Source of the DNA: Pseudomonadaceae bacterium
GTDB taxonomy: Bacteria; Pseudomonadota; Gammaproteobacteria; Pseudomonadales; Pseudomonadaceae
Reading direction: 5' to 3'
Assembly (NCBI GenBank): GCA_900766265.1
Contig: CAAFUS010000003.1
Coordinates: forward strand, 186,001 to 250,000
DNA: 64,000 nt
Position 1 is the first letter of the stretch; every line of letters begins with the position of its first letter. The notes under the pieces are model-generated. The model was given only the letters and a program-made list of their open reading frames with translations. It searched no databases and had not been told where the DNA came from. Below are positions 1 to 8,445 of this stretch, piece after piece. Made by a program: the position numbers and the translations under genes.

Positions 1-503
1 GTCTTGGGCCGCGCTTCAGCGATCTGGAAGATCAGGCGTTCGGCCTCGTCGAGAATCTCCTCGCCGGTGCGGCCCTGCGGCGCGTAGGCGCTGTCGGCGA
101 TCTCGTTGCTGATCCCGATCAGCTGGCGCAGGGTCGCCCGCTCGCGAATGATCTGCGCGTAGGCCTTGATATTGGCGACCGACGGCGTGTTCTTCGCCAG
201 CTCACCCAGATAGGCCAGGCCGCCGACCTGGGACAACTGCCCTTCCTTGTCCAGCTGCTCGGACAGGGTCACCACGTCGAACGGCGAATTGCGCTCGGCG
301 AGCTTGAAGATGGCGCGGAAGATCAGACGATGGTCGTGACGGTAGAAATCGCCATCGGACACCTGATCCAGCACGCGCTCCCAGGCGTTGTTGTCCAGCA
401 TCAGCCCGCCGAGCACGGCCTGCTCGGCCTCGATGGAATGGGGCGGCACCTTCAGCGCCGCGGTTTCCAGGTCGTACTGCTGGGGAATGCTGATGTCGTT
501 CAT
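1..503 (-). CDS. dnaB: Replicative DNA helicase DnaB, N-terminal part (cut by window edge)
   Basis: Replicative 5'-3' helicase that unwinds DNA at the fork and contacts primase. Only the first 167 codons lie in the window; the gene runs off the left edge. The translation starts MNDISIPQQYDLETAAL and contains the DnaB N-terminal helical domain, with PHSIEAEQAVLGGLMLDN near residues 21-38 and the FDVVTLSEQL and GGLAYLGELAKNTPS segments. The RecA-like ATPase domain with the Walker motifs would lie outside the window. It follows rplI on the same strand after 107 bp that include a hairpin terminator, the usual pseudomonad order. The ATG at 503 is chosen because it gives the family N-terminus. Confidence 0.95.
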   Translation of the reverse strand, partial: MNDISIPQQYDLETAALKVPPHSIEAEQAVLGGLMLDNNAWERVLDQVSDGDFYRHDHRLIFRAIFKLAERNSPFDVVTLSEQLDKEGQLSQVGGLAYLGELAKNTPSVANIKAYAQIIRERATLRQLIGISNEIADSAYAPQGRTGEEILDEAERLIFQIAEARPK

Positions 504-524
504 GGGACTCGAAAAATAGGGGCT

Positions 525-567
525 CAGAAAGACAAAGGGCACGTCCCGCTGGCGCGGAGACGTGCCC
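525..567 (-). terminator. Hairpin terminator after rplI
   Basis: On the minus strand a 9-bp perfect stem (GACGTGCCC at 559-567 pairing with GGGCACGTC at 537-545) is followed by a T-rich run (TTTGTCTTTCT). It lies between rplI and dnaB. The T run is interrupted, so some read-through into dnaB is possible. Confidence 0.6.
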
Positions 568-610
568 GATGTTACTCGTCAGGCACCATCGGTGCCAGAC
601 GACGGCTGTG

Positions 611-1057
611 TCAGCCAGCGACCACGATCAGCTTGACGGTGGCTTCGACGTCGGTGTGCAGGTGCACAGCCACGTCGTATTCACCGGTCTGACGGATGGT
701 GCCGTTCGGCAGACGGACTTCGCTCTTGGCCACTTCGACGCCGGAGGCGGTCAGGGCGTCGGCGATGTCGTGGGTGCCGATGGAACCGAACAGCTTGCCC
801 TCATCGCCCGCGGTAGCGGTGATGGTGACTTCCAGCTCGGCCAGCTGAGCAGCGCGGGATTCGGCCGAAGCCTTCTTCTCGGCAGCAGCCTTTTCCAGCT
901 CGGCACGGCGCTCTTCGAAAGCGGCCACGTTGGCAGCAGTCGCAGCGGTCGCCTTGCCTTGCGGCAGCAGGTAGTTACGGCCGTAACCGGATTTGACGTT
1001 TACCTTGTCGCCCAGGTTGCCCAGATTGGCGATCTTTTCCAGCAGGATGACTTCCAT
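611..1057 (-). CDS. rplI: 50S ribosomal protein L9
   Basis: Large-subunit protein L9, which binds 23S rRNA near the L1 stalk and helps reading-frame maintenance. The product has 148 residues, the usual length. It shows the N-terminal RNA-binding domain (MEVILLEKIANLGNLGDKV, then GYGRNYLLPQGKA), a long charged connecting helix at about residues 43-75, and a C-terminal domain with GKLFGSIGTHDIADAL. It is the fourth gene of the rpsF-rpsR-DUF2232-rplI operon. A Shine-Dalgarno-like AAGAGGTAAGACTCAA precedes the ATG. Confidence 0.98.
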   Translation of the reverse strand: MEVILLEKIANLGNLGDKVNVKSGYGRNYLLPQGKATAATAANVAAFEERRAELEKAAAEKKASAESRAAQLAELEVTITATAGDEGKLFGSIGTHDIADALTASGVEVAKSEVRLPNGTIRQTGEYDVAVHLHTDVEATVKLIVVAG

Positions 1058-1078
1058 TTGAGTCTTACCTCTTAACTT

Positions 1079-1972
1079 TTAACCTTCACCGTTCGCAGGC
1101 CCCGCACCGTTGTTTCGGGAGGCGCGGCCGCGAAAATCAAACAAGCTGTCGACAACGGCCACTACGGCCAGTAACGGATAAATCATGTGCATGAACAGCA
1201 CCAGGGTGACGTACAGCCCGACCAGCCAGAACCGCGCCAGTCTGCCCTGCGCAACCAGCCCGTGAACCAGGGCCAGGCCGGCGAAGAACAGCGGCACGCT
1301 GCACAGCGGTGTCAACACCGCGAACTGCACGCCAAGGTTCGGCCCGATCAGCATGCCCATCAGCAGCAGGAACGCCAGCAGCGGCCGAAAACGCAGCGTC
1401 TGGAACTCCCGACCGAAGCCGCCGGGGTTGTACAACACCCCCTGCCAGTAACGGCCAAGCATTAGGCTCAGCAATGTCACCATTTGCATCAGCGCCGCCA
1501 GCAGACCGGTCAGAACCGGCGCAAGCAGCCCTTCGAGCCGCTCGCGCTCGGCTGCCGAAAGCTGCTCGTAGGCATCCGACAAGGTGCCCGGGAGAACTTT
1601 CTGCAGCTCGCCTGCGACGGCCGCGATCGGCTCGCCGAATACTTCACCCAGAGCCCAGGCGTACAGCAACCCGAGCCCCACGCTGCACAACATCACGCGG
1701 CTCCACGAAACACTGCTTCGCAGCAGCATCGCCAGGCCCAGCGCCCCCAGCAGCACCAGCAGGGTGCGAGGGTCGCCGAAATACCACCAGACAAACGCCG
1801 GCAGCAGGGCCCAACCGATGACGCCCATCGCGTCGTTCAGGCCTCGTCTCAGCAGCACCAGAGCACCGGCTGCGGCACTTAGCCAGAACAACAGCGGCAG
1901 CGCCGCGCAACCGACCACCACCAGGGTGGCCTGCATGCGCCCGCGCATGATGAATTCAGCCAGCGCGCGCAT
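1079..1972 (-). CDS. DUF2232-like integral membrane protein in the ribosomal operon
   Basis: A 297-residue protein with about eight hydrophobic segments and a short charged C-terminal tail (FRGRASRNNGAGPANGEG). The central loop at about residues 120-150 (VLPGTLSDAYEQLSAAERER) is the main soluble part. Pseudomonads carry a DUF2232 (YybS-like) membrane protein of unknown function between rpsR and rplI, and position and topology match that family. The start ATG at 1972 has AAGGA eight bases upstream. It is 37 bp downstream of rpsR and 21 bp upstream of rplI, so it is almost certainly co-transcribed with them. No catalytic motif was recognised and no function is proposed. Confidence 0.85.
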   Translation of the reverse strand: MRALAEFIMRGRMQATLVVVGCAALPLLFWLSAAAGALVLLRRGLNDAMGVIGWALLPAFVWWYFGDPRTLLVLLGALGLAMLLRSSVSWSRVMLCSVGLGLLYAWALGEVFGEPIAAVAGELQKVLPGTLSDAYEQLSAAERERLEGLLAPVLTGLLAALMQMVTLLSLMLGRYWQGVLYNPGGFGREFQTLRFRPLLAFLLLMGMLIGPNLGVQFAVLTPLCSVPLFFAGLALVHGLVAQGRLARFWLVGLYVTLVLFMHMIYPLLAVVAVVDSLFDFRGRASRNNGAGPANGEG

Positions 1973-2009
1973 GCGATCTATCCTTTACGTCCTTGTCGAG
2001 CAACCTGGT

Positions 2010-2240
2010 TCAACGACCGTGGCTGTCGGTGTAAGGCAGCAGGGCCAGGTAGCGCGCACGCTTGATGGCCGTGGCCAGCTGACGCTGGTAACGGGCCTTG
2101 GTTCCGGTGATGCGGCTTGGAACAATCTTGCCGGTCTCGGAGATGTACGCTTTGAGGGTGTTGAGATCCTTGTAATCGATCTCTTTCACGCCTTCAGCGG
2201 TGAAACGGCAGAACTTACGACGACGGAAAAAACGTGCCAT
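2010..2240 (-). CDS. rpsR: 30S ribosomal protein S18
   Basis: Small-subunit platform protein S18, which assembles as a heterodimer with S6. The product is 76 residues from MARFFRRRKFCRF to the C-terminal LLPYTDSHGR, the family length, with the conserved basic RYQRQLATAIKRARYLALL helix. A longer reading frame starts 5 codons upstream (MRSLF), but MARFF is the conserved N-terminus and has a GGAGCC-type site before it, so 2240 is chosen. It follows rpsF after 27 bp. Confidence 0.97.
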   Translation of the reverse strand: MARFFRRRKFCRFTAEGVKEIDYKDLNTLKAYISETGKIVPSRITGTKARYQRQLATAIKRARYLALLPYTDSHGR

Positions 2241-2267
2241 GAATAGGCTCCTCAATAGACCCGTGGA

Positions 2268-2687
2268 TTACTCGTCAGCGTTGTTATCGCTGCTGTCGCT
2301 GTCGCGCTCGTTGGAGCCATCAGCGTTTTCAGGGCGATCACGACGCTCGCGGCGCTCGCTACGGTTTTCCTCGGCCTTGAGCATTTCGGACTGCTCGGTG
2401 ACGGCTTCATCGCGACGGATGACGAGGTTACGGATGACGGCGTCGTTGTAGCGGAAGTTGTCTTCCAGCTCGGCCAAGGCCTTGCCGCTGCACTCGACGT
2501 TCAGCATGACGTAATGGGCTTTGTGCACGTTGTCGATGGCGTAAGCCAGCTGACGACGGCCCCAGTCTTCCAGGCGATGGATCTTGCCACCGTCTTCTTC
2601 GATCAGCTTGGTGTAACGCTCCACCATGCCGCCGACCTGCTCGCTCTGGTCCGGGTGAACCAGGAAGATGATTTCGTAATGACGCAT
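2268..2687 (-). CDS. rpsF: 30S ribosomal protein S6
   Basis: Small-subunit protein S6, partner of S18 on the 30S platform. The product has 139 residues: the S6 ferredoxin-like fold from MRHYEIIFLVHPDQSEQV through RLEDWGRRQLAYAI and KAHYVMLNVEC, followed by an acidic, Glu/Asp/Ser-rich C-terminal tail (about residues 105-139). Acidic tails of this kind are substrates of the modification enzyme RimK in gammaproteobacteria. It is the first gene of the operon. The AAGGAG ribosome binding site, six bases before the ATG, is complementary to CTCCTT in the leader (see the leader element). Confidence 0.97.
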   Translation of the reverse strand: MRHYEIIFLVHPDQSEQVGGMVERYTKLIEEDGGKIHRLEDWGRRQLAYAIDNVHKAHYVMLNVECSGKALAELEDNFRYNDAVIRNLVIRRDEAVTEQSEMLKAEENRSERRERRDRPENADGSNERDSDSSDNNADE

Positions 2688-2740
2688 AGATGCTCCTTAC
2701 GGGTTGCAGCCTGCCGACAAAGCGGTCAGGCAAGGAGTGA
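2688..2740 (-). promoter_or_regulatory. Probable S6:S18 autoregulatory leader of rpsF
   Basis: On the minus strand, CTCCTT (2732-2737) is perfectly complementary to the rpsF ribosome binding site AAGGAG (2693-2698). Between them is a hairpin GCCTGACCG / CGGCAGGC with a CTTTGT loop and one bulged A. Such SD-closing leaders with a CCG-containing helix resembling the S6/S18 site of 16S rRNA are known in many bacteria, where S6:S18 represses its own mRNA. The pairing is seen directly; the regulatory role is inferred from the family. Confidence 0.6.
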
Positions 2741-2804
2741 ATGAGTAGTTATTCCTGCCGGCGAGACGGGCGCGCAAGCGCCTGCCGTGCGGGCAAGGGG
2801 CGCC

Positions 2805-2833
2805 ATTCTAGAGAAGGCCCTGCGCGCACGCAA
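2805..2833 (-). promoter_or_regulatory. Sigma-70 promoter of the rpsF operon
   Basis: On the minus strand there is TTGCGT (2828-2833), a 17-bp spacer, and TAGAAT (2805-2810). It lies about 118 bp upstream of the rpsF start, leaving room for the leader element. The match to both hexamers is four or five of six with optimal spacing. Confidence 0.65.
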
Positions 2834-2874
2834 GGCGAATGGTGATTTTTTGACCAGCGACCGATAGCGCTGCG

Positions 2875-4536
2875 TCACGCCCGAAGCGTTGCCTGGATGC
2901 CCGCCAGCATGTCCCGCACGCGATGGATATCGTAGGGCTTGAGCATGGTATGCAGAGGCTGGAGCCCCTCCTGCCGAGGGTCAACCGCATAGCCCGACGC
3001 AATCACCACGCTGAGCTGCGGATAGCGCTCCTGAACCTTGCGCACCAGCTCGATGCCGCTCATTCCGGCAAGGCCGACATCGGTAAACAGCACGTCGAAG
3101 CGCTCGCTCTCCAGGCGCGCCAGCGCATCCTCGGCCGACTCGCTGAGACTTACCTCGTGCCCCAGCTCCATCATCACTTCGCCGGTGAGCATGCGCAGGG
3201 TCGGATCGTCCTCAACGAACAGCACCTTCAAACCCTCCGAGAGCGCCTCGTCAACGTGAACCGCTGGGGCCGGAGCCGACGCCTGGGCAGATTCCGATTC
3301 GGCAGGGGCTCCCGCCTCGCCTTCGCCGCGCGGCAGCAGCACCACCACCGTTGTGCCCTTGCCCACCTCGCTCTGCAAGGTGACGAAGCCGCCACTCTGC
3401 TTCACGAAACCGTACACCATGCTCAATCCGAGACCGGAAGCGTTGCTGGCCTGCTTGGTGGTGAAGAAGGGCTCGAAGGCACGCGCCTGCACCTCAGCTT
3501 CCATGCCCGGACCGAAGTCGGTCATCTGCAGCCGGACGTAGTCGCCGGGCGCGGCCTCGGGAAATTCAAACGAGCCCGACTCGATGCGCTGATTATGCAC
3601 GCCGATCAGCAGACGCCCGCCGGCGCCCATGGCATCACGCGCATTGACCGCCAGGTTGAGGATCACGGTCTCTAGATTGGACACATCGGCGAAGACCGGC
3701 CAGGCGGCCGGATCGATGTCGACCTCCACCTCGGTAGCCTGGCCGAGCGAACCGTGCAGCAGCTCAAGCATGCGCGGCACCAGCTCGCCGAGATGGATGA
3801 TCTGCGGCTGCAACGGCTGACGACTGGCGAAGGCAAGCAGCTGGCTGGCCAGCCGGGCGCCCTTTTCCACACCGCTGACCGCAGAATCGAGGCGGCGCAG
3901 CGCGGTGGCATCGCCGGACAGATTGCGCCGCAGCAACTGTAGGTTGCCGCCGATGATCTGCAGCATGTTGTTGAAGTCGTGGGCTATCCCGCCGGTCAGC
4001 TTGCCAACCGCCTCGAGCTTCTGCGCCTGAAACAGCGCGGCCTCGACCGCCCGCCGCTCCGCCTCGCTGCGTTCGAGCTCGCGGGTACGCTCGTCGACCA
4101 AAGCCTCCAGCTGCTGACGATGATCGACCAGCTCCGCCTCGCCGTGCGACTCCCGCGCCACATGCTGCAGAATCGCCTTGACCTCACCTTCCTCGATGAT
4201 CGGCGTATGCGTCACATTGCAATGGGCATCCTCGTCAATGGTACCCTGGCCGGGATCGCGGGCGATGGGATAGCGAACCCCCGACAGCGCGTCGGCCTCC
4301 TTGCACTCGAGCACGCGAGCGAAGGAATCCAGCAGCGCCTGTGGATAAGCGGCCCCGGCCTGATCGGGATCGACGGCGAGCGCTTCAGGCAGGCTGCGCC
4401 CGCGTATCTCGTCCAAGGGCCGACCGGTGAGCCCTAGATAGGCCACATTGGCGTCGAGGACGACCCGCTCGGGATTGAGCAGCACATAGGCATTGGGCGA
4501 CAGCCGGAACAGGCTCTCGAACGGACATTGCTGCAT
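2875..4536 (-). CDS. Hybrid sensor histidine kinase with C-terminal receiver
   Basis: Signal-transduction kinase of about 553 residues from the ATG at 4536. This start has GGAGG four bases upstream; a longer frame opening at a TTG (4608) lacks a good site. Order of domains: PAS-like sensor (about 5-140), a charged coiled coil (about 150-185), HisKA with phospho-acceptor His in LTGGIAHDFNNMLQIIGG, HATPase with N-box NLAVNARDAM and G-boxes DFGPGME and GLGLSMVYGF, an Ala/Pro/Glu-rich linker, and a receiver with phospho-acceptor Asp in FDVLFTDVGLAG and Lys in MLKPYD. No transmembrane segment is visible, so it is probably cytoplasmic. No response-regulator gene is adjacent, so its output is unknown. 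It stands between the rpsF promoter and rlmB. Confidence 0.85.
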   Translation of the reverse strand: MQQCPFESLFRLSPNAYVLLNPERVVLDANVAYLGLTGRPLDEIRGRSLPEALAVDPDQAGAAYPQALLDSFARVLECKEADALSGVRYPIARDPGQGTIDEDAHCNVTHTPIIEEGEVKAILQHVARESHGEAELVDHRQQLEALVDERTRELERSEAERRAVEAALFQAQKLEAVGKLTGGIAHDFNNMLQIIGGNLQLLRRNLSGDATALRRLDSAVSGVEKGARLASQLLAFASRQPLQPQIIHLGELVPRMLELLHGSLGQATEVEVDIDPAAWPVFADVSNLETVILNLAVNARDAMGAGGRLLIGVHNQRIESGSFEFPEAAPGDYVRLQMTDFGPGMEAEVQARAFEPFFTTKQASNASGLGLSMVYGFVKQSGGFVTLQSEVGKGTTVVVLLPRGEGEAGAPAESESAQASAPAPAVHVDEALSEGLKVLFVEDDPTLRMLTGEVMMELGHEVSLSESAEDALARLESERFDVLFTDVGLAGMSGIELVRKVQERYPQLSVVIASGYAVDPRQEGLQPLHTMLKPYDIHRVRDMLAGIQATLRA

Positions 4537-4734
4537 ACCACCTCCAACACGCGGGACCTGGCGACGCTCGGGGCGTTCTTGACGGCCCGATCCCGACAAC
4601 TGGCTCAAGGGCCTGGAATTTTATTGGAAAGAAATCGGCTTTCGCCTCGGGCAAGCCATTGACCGCGAATCCTGCGATCGGTTGCCAGGCGATCGCCACA
4701 GTTCGAACGACCCGACAAGCCGCCCCACGATCGA

Positions 4735-5478
4735 TCAACGCGCCCGGCGCTGGCGCAACGCCTCGAACAGACAGACCCCGGTGGCGACCGAGACATTGAG
4801 GCTGCTAACGCTGCCAGCCATGGGCAGTCGCACCAGGTAATCACAGTGCTCACGGGTCAACCGCCGCATGCCCTTGCCCTCAGCGCCCATGATCAGCACC
4901 GTGGGCCCGGTCAGATCCTGATCGTAGAGCTCCTGCTCCGCCTCACCCGCGGTGCCGACGGTCCATAGCCCCCGCTGGCGCAGTTTCTCTAACGTGCGTG
5001 CCAGATTGGTCACAGCCACCAGAGGAATGACTTCCGCCGCGCCACAGGCGACCTTGCGCACCGTTGCATTGAGCGTGGCCGACTTGTCTTTGGGCACGAT
5101 CACGGCGAGCACTCCGGCCGCGTCGGCGGTACGCAGGCAGGCACCGAGATTGTGCGGGTCGGTGACACCGTCGAGCACCAGCAGCAGCGGTGGCGTCTCG
5201 GCGCTATCGAGCAGCTCTTCGAGCATCGCCTCGCCCCAGACCTGGCTGGGACTGACCTCGGCGACCACGCCCTGATGAACCCCCTCGACCCAGGCGTCCA
5301 TCTCGCGGCGCTCGCACTGACCGACCGACACCCGCGCCTGACCGGCCAGCTCCAGCAACACCTGAACGCGTGGATCGCCTCGCCCTTCGGCGAGCCAGAC
5401 CCGCTTGACCCGCTTGGGATGATGCCGCAACAAGGCTTCTACGGCGTGCAGCCCGTAGATCTTCTCGAGGTCGCTCAT
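4735..5478 (-). CDS. rlmB: 23S rRNA (guanosine-2'-O)-methyltransferase RlmB
   Basis: SpoU/TrmH-family methyltransferase that methylates the 2'-O of G2251 in 23S rRNA using S-adenosylmethionine. The product has 247 residues. The N-terminal substrate-binding domain (EKIYGLHAVEALLRHHP) is followed by the knotted SPOUT domain with its three motifs: DPHNLGACLRTADAAG, LIMGAEGKGMRRLT and LPMAGSVSSLNVSVATG. It overlaps the end of rnr by 4 bp (ATGA at 5475-5478), so translation is probably coupled, as in other gammaproteobacteria. Confidence 0.97.
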   Translation of the reverse strand: MSDLEKIYGLHAVEALLRHHPKRVKRVWLAEGRGDPRVQVLLELAGQARVSVGQCERREMDAWVEGVHQGVVAEVSPSQVWGEAMLEELLDSAETPPLLLVLDGVTDPHNLGACLRTADAAGVLAVIVPKDKSATLNATVRKVACGAAEVIPLVAVTNLARTLEKLRQRGLWTVGTAGEAEQELYDQDLTGPTVLIMGAEGKGMRRLTREHCDYLVRLPMAGSVSSLNVSVATGVCLFEALRQRRAR

Positions 5479-8030
5479 GATTTGGCCTTGCGCTTGCGTG
5501 GCGTCGAGCCCGTGTCGTTGCGCTCGCCCGACTTGCTGGCCGGCTTGCTCGACGCGATGCGCTTGTCGCCTTTCGAGGTACCGGCGCGAGCCTTTCTAGG
5601 CGCCTTGGCTTCGTCCAGCAAGGCCTTCTTCAGCTCGCGACTCTTGCGAACTTCGGCGTTGCCCCGTGTCTCGTCCGCCACGAACGACTCATCCGCACCG
5701 CGCTTGCCGCCCCCATCCTTGCGCTTGCTCCGCTTGCCGTCGGGCGCCGTATCCGGGCCCCGCTCACCTCGACCGACGGTGCCGCCACTGCTGAGTTCGA
5801 AGTCGATCTTGCGCTCGTCCAGCGCAACGCGCATGACCTTGACCTGGACGGTATCGCCCAGACGGAAACTGCGACCGGTCTTCTCGCCGGCCAGGCGATG
5901 GTGCAACGGATCGAAGTGGTAGTAGTCGCCGGGCAACGCGGTGACATGAACCAGGCCTTCGACGTAGATGTCGGTCAGTTCGACGAAGATACCGAAGCCG
6001 GTCACGGCCGTTATCACGCCCGGGAACACTTCGCCGACGCGGTCCTTCATGAACTCACACTTGAGCCAGTTGACCACATCGCGCGTCGCCTCGTCGGCAC
6101 GCCGCTCGGTCATCGAACATTGTTCGCCGAGTTGTTCGAGTGCCGCCTCGTCGTACGGATAGATCTTGGCCTTGGGCATCACCCCGGCGCCCTCGCGCCG
6201 CACGTGTGGCGTCTCGCGCTTGGAACGGATGACGCTGCGGATCGCGCGGTGGATCAACAGGTCCGGGTAGCGCCGGATCGGCGAGGTGAAATGCGCATAG
6301 GCTTCGTAGTTGAGACCGAAGTGCCCATTGTTTTCGACGCTGTACACCGCCTGGCTCAGCGAGCGCAGCATCACGGTCTGGATCAGGTGATGGTCCGGAC
6401 GCTCGCGGATGGCCTCCAGCAGCGCCTGGTAATCCTTGGGCGTGGGACCTTCCTTGCCGCGGTGCAGCGTCAGGCCGAGCTCGGCGAGAAAGGCGCGCAG
6501 CTTTTCCAGTCGCTCAGGCGGCGGGCCGTCGTGCACCCGGAACAGCGCCGGTATCTCGTGCTTGCGCATGAACTCGGCTGTCGCCACGTTGGCGCAGAGC
6601 ATGCACTCTTCGATCAGCTTGTGCGCATCGTTGCGCTGGGTCGGCCGAATCTCGGCAATCTTGCGTCCGCTCCCGAAGACGATTCGGGTTTCCTGGGTCT
6701 CGAAATCGATGGCGCCACGCGCATGGCGGGCCTTGAGCAGGATCTTGTAGAGCTCGTAGAGCTGCTTGAGGTTCGGCAGCACGCCCTCGTACTCGCTGCG
6801 CAGCTGCTTGCCCTCGGTCGAGCGCGGTTGCTCGAGCATGCAGCTGACCTTGTTGTACGTCAGTCGGGCATGGGAATGGATGACCGCCTCGTAGAACTGG
6901 TAATCGGTCATCTTGCCGGACTTGCTCAGGGTGATCTCGCACACCATCGCCAGGCGATCGACGTGCGGATTGAGCGAGCACAACCCGTTGGAAAGCTCTT
7001 CCGGCAGCATCGGCACGACGCGTTCGGGGAAGTACACCGAGTTGCCGCGATTCTTCGCCTCCTCATCAAGCGCCGAGCCGACCCTGACGTAATGAGACAC
7101 GTCGGCGATCGCAACGAACAGCCGATAGCCGCCGGAAAACAGCTTCCAGCCGCGCAGCTTTTCGCAATAAACGGCGTCGTCGAAATCCCGGGCGTCCTCG
7201 CCGTCGATGGTGACGAACGGCAGATGACGGAGATCGACGCGCTTCTGCTTGTCCCTCTCCTCCACCTCGGGCTTGAGCCTGGCCGCCTCCTGCAGCACCG
7301 CTTCGGGCCAGACATGAGGAATATCGAAGCTGCGCAGGGCGACGTCGATTTCCATGCCTGGGGCCATGTAGTTGCCGATCACCTCGACCACGTCGCCCTG
7401 CGGCTGGAAGCGCGGCGTCGGCCAGTGGGTAATCTTGATCTCGACGAACTGGCCAGGCCGGGCATTGAGCGACCGCCCCGGGGTGACCAGCACTTCCTGC
7501 TGGATTTTCGGGTTGTCGGCCTGCACGAAACCGATGCCACTCTCTTCCTGGTAGCGCCCGACGATGGTCTCGTGCGCGCGGCTGATCACCTCGACGATGG
7601 CGCCCTCGCGGCGGCCGCGGCGATCGAGGCCGGAAACCCTGGCCAGGCAGCGGTCACCGTCGAATACCAGCCGCATCTGCGCCGGGCTGAGGAACAGGTC
7701 GTCCGTACCGTCGTCCGGTATCAGGAAGCCGAAGCCATCCCTGTGACCGCTGACGCGACCACAGACAAGGTCCAGCTTGTCCACCGGCGCATAGGTGCCT
7801 CGGCGGGTATAGATGAGTTGCCCGTCGCGCTCCATGGCGCGCAGGCGACGACGAAGGGCTTCGAGATCTTCTTCGGAAACGAGGCCGAACTCGTCCACCA
7901 GCTCCTCGCGACTGGCTGGCGAGCCACGTTCACTCAAATGCTGGAGGATCAGCTCACGGCTGGGGATAGGATTTTCGTATTTTTCCGCCTCGCGGGCGGC
8001 CTCGGGATCGAGAGATTGCCAGTCGGCCAT
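5475..8030 (-). CDS. rnr: Ribonuclease R
   Basis: Processive 3'-5' exoribonuclease that degrades structured RNA, matures rRNA and acts in trans-translation and cold adaptation. The product is 851 residues, within the family range. It has an N-terminal helix-turn-helix region (about 25-80), cold-shock domains (about 85-240), the RNB catalytic domain with the Mg-binding segment DGEDARDFDDAV (about 275-286), an S1 domain (about 650-730) and a long Lys/Arg-rich tail (about 735-851) of the type that binds structured RNA and the ribosome. The ATG at 8030 has GAAAGGTG upstream. It is the first gene of the rnr-rlmB pair. Confidence 0.97.
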   Translation of the reverse strand: MADWQSLDPEAAREAEKYENPIPSRELILQHLSERGSPASREELVDEFGLVSEEDLEALRRRLRAMERDGQLIYTRRGTYAPVDKLDLVCGRVSGHRDGFGFLIPDDGTDDLFLSPAQMRLVFDGDRCLARVSGLDRRGRREGAIVEVISRAHETIVGRYQEESGIGFVQADNPKIQQEVLVTPGRSLNARPGQFVEIKITHWPTPRFQPQGDVVEVIGNYMAPGMEIDVALRSFDIPHVWPEAVLQEAARLKPEVEERDKQKRVDLRHLPFVTIDGEDARDFDDAVYCEKLRGWKLFSGGYRLFVAIADVSHYVRVGSALDEEAKNRGNSVYFPERVVPMLPEELSNGLCSLNPHVDRLAMVCEITLSKSGKMTDYQFYEAVIHSHARLTYNKVSCMLEQPRSTEGKQLRSEYEGVLPNLKQLYELYKILLKARHARGAIDFETQETRIVFGSGRKIAEIRPTQRNDAHKLIEECMLCANVATAEFMRKHEIPALFRVHDGPPPERLEKLRAFLAELGLTLHRGKEGPTPKDYQALLEAIRERPDHHLIQTVMLRSLSQAVYSVENNGHFGLNYEAYAHFTSPIRRYPDLLIHRAIRSVIRSKRETPHVRREGAGVMPKAKIYPYDEAALEQLGEQCSMTERRADEATRDVVNWLKCEFMKDRVGEVFPGVITAVTGFGIFVELTDIYVEGLVHVTALPGDYYHFDPLHHRLAGEKTGRSFRLGDTVQVKVMRVALDERKIDFELSSGGTVGRGERGPDTAPDGKRSKRKDGGGKRGADESFVADETRGNAEVRKSRELKKALLDEAKAPRKARAGTSKGDKRIASSKPASKSGERNDTGSTPRKRKAKS

Positions 8031-8147
8031 TAAGTGAAGTCACCTTTCATTCGTGTGCGGAGGCTGTTGCCTCTTGTCTGTTTCTATTGAAGCGCGAAAC
8101 GCTCGTCGGAGGCAGCTTTGAAGCGAATTATTTTTTGCAATCCGGGG

Positions 8148-8176
8148 TTTACAACCCAACACCCCCTCCGTATAGT
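8148..8176 (+). promoter_or_regulatory. Sigma-70 promoter for the tRNA-Leu pair
   Basis: TTTACA (8148-8153), a 17-bp spacer and TATAGT (8171-8176) lie 65 bp upstream of the first tRNA. A GC-rich run (TTCGCGCCC) follows the -10 box, as in discriminators of stable-RNA promoters under stringent control. Confidence 0.75.
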
Positions 8177-8240
8177 TCGCGCCCACAATGTCTGGTTAGA
8201 CGTTGTAACACGGAAACAGTGAAGTATCATCGTTTCCCGT

Positions 8241-8327
8241 GCCCAGGTGGCGGAATTGGTAGACGCACTAGGTTCAGGTCCTAGCGGTGGCAACACCGTG
8301 GAAGTTCGAGTCTTCTCCTGGGCACCA
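8241..8327 (+). tRNA. tRNA-Leu (anticodon CAG), copy 1
   Basis: An 87-base tRNA with encoded CCA. The acceptor stem GCCCAGG pairs with CCTGGGC; the anticodon stem CTAGG/CCTAG closes a TTCAGGT loop with anticodon CAG, which reads CUG, the main Leu codon of this GC-rich genome. A long class-II variable arm (CGGTGGCAACACCG) and GTTCGAGTC in the T loop fit tRNA-Leu. Confidence 0.97.
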
Positions 8328-8445
8328 CTTACAACGACACGAGACTCAACCGATTGGTTGCAGGCGCGTGGAGCGCAAGACGAAGTGACCGACTTCGGCT
8401 GATTGTTCAGCAAAACGGTCAGTCGATGAGCGATCATCGCACCGT

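Noticed and set aside
5898..8033. Open frame of 711 codons on the plus strand
   Set aside because: It lies exactly opposite rnr, whose protein is clearly RNase R. Codon bias in GC-rich DNA opens the antisense frame; it has no family resemblance.
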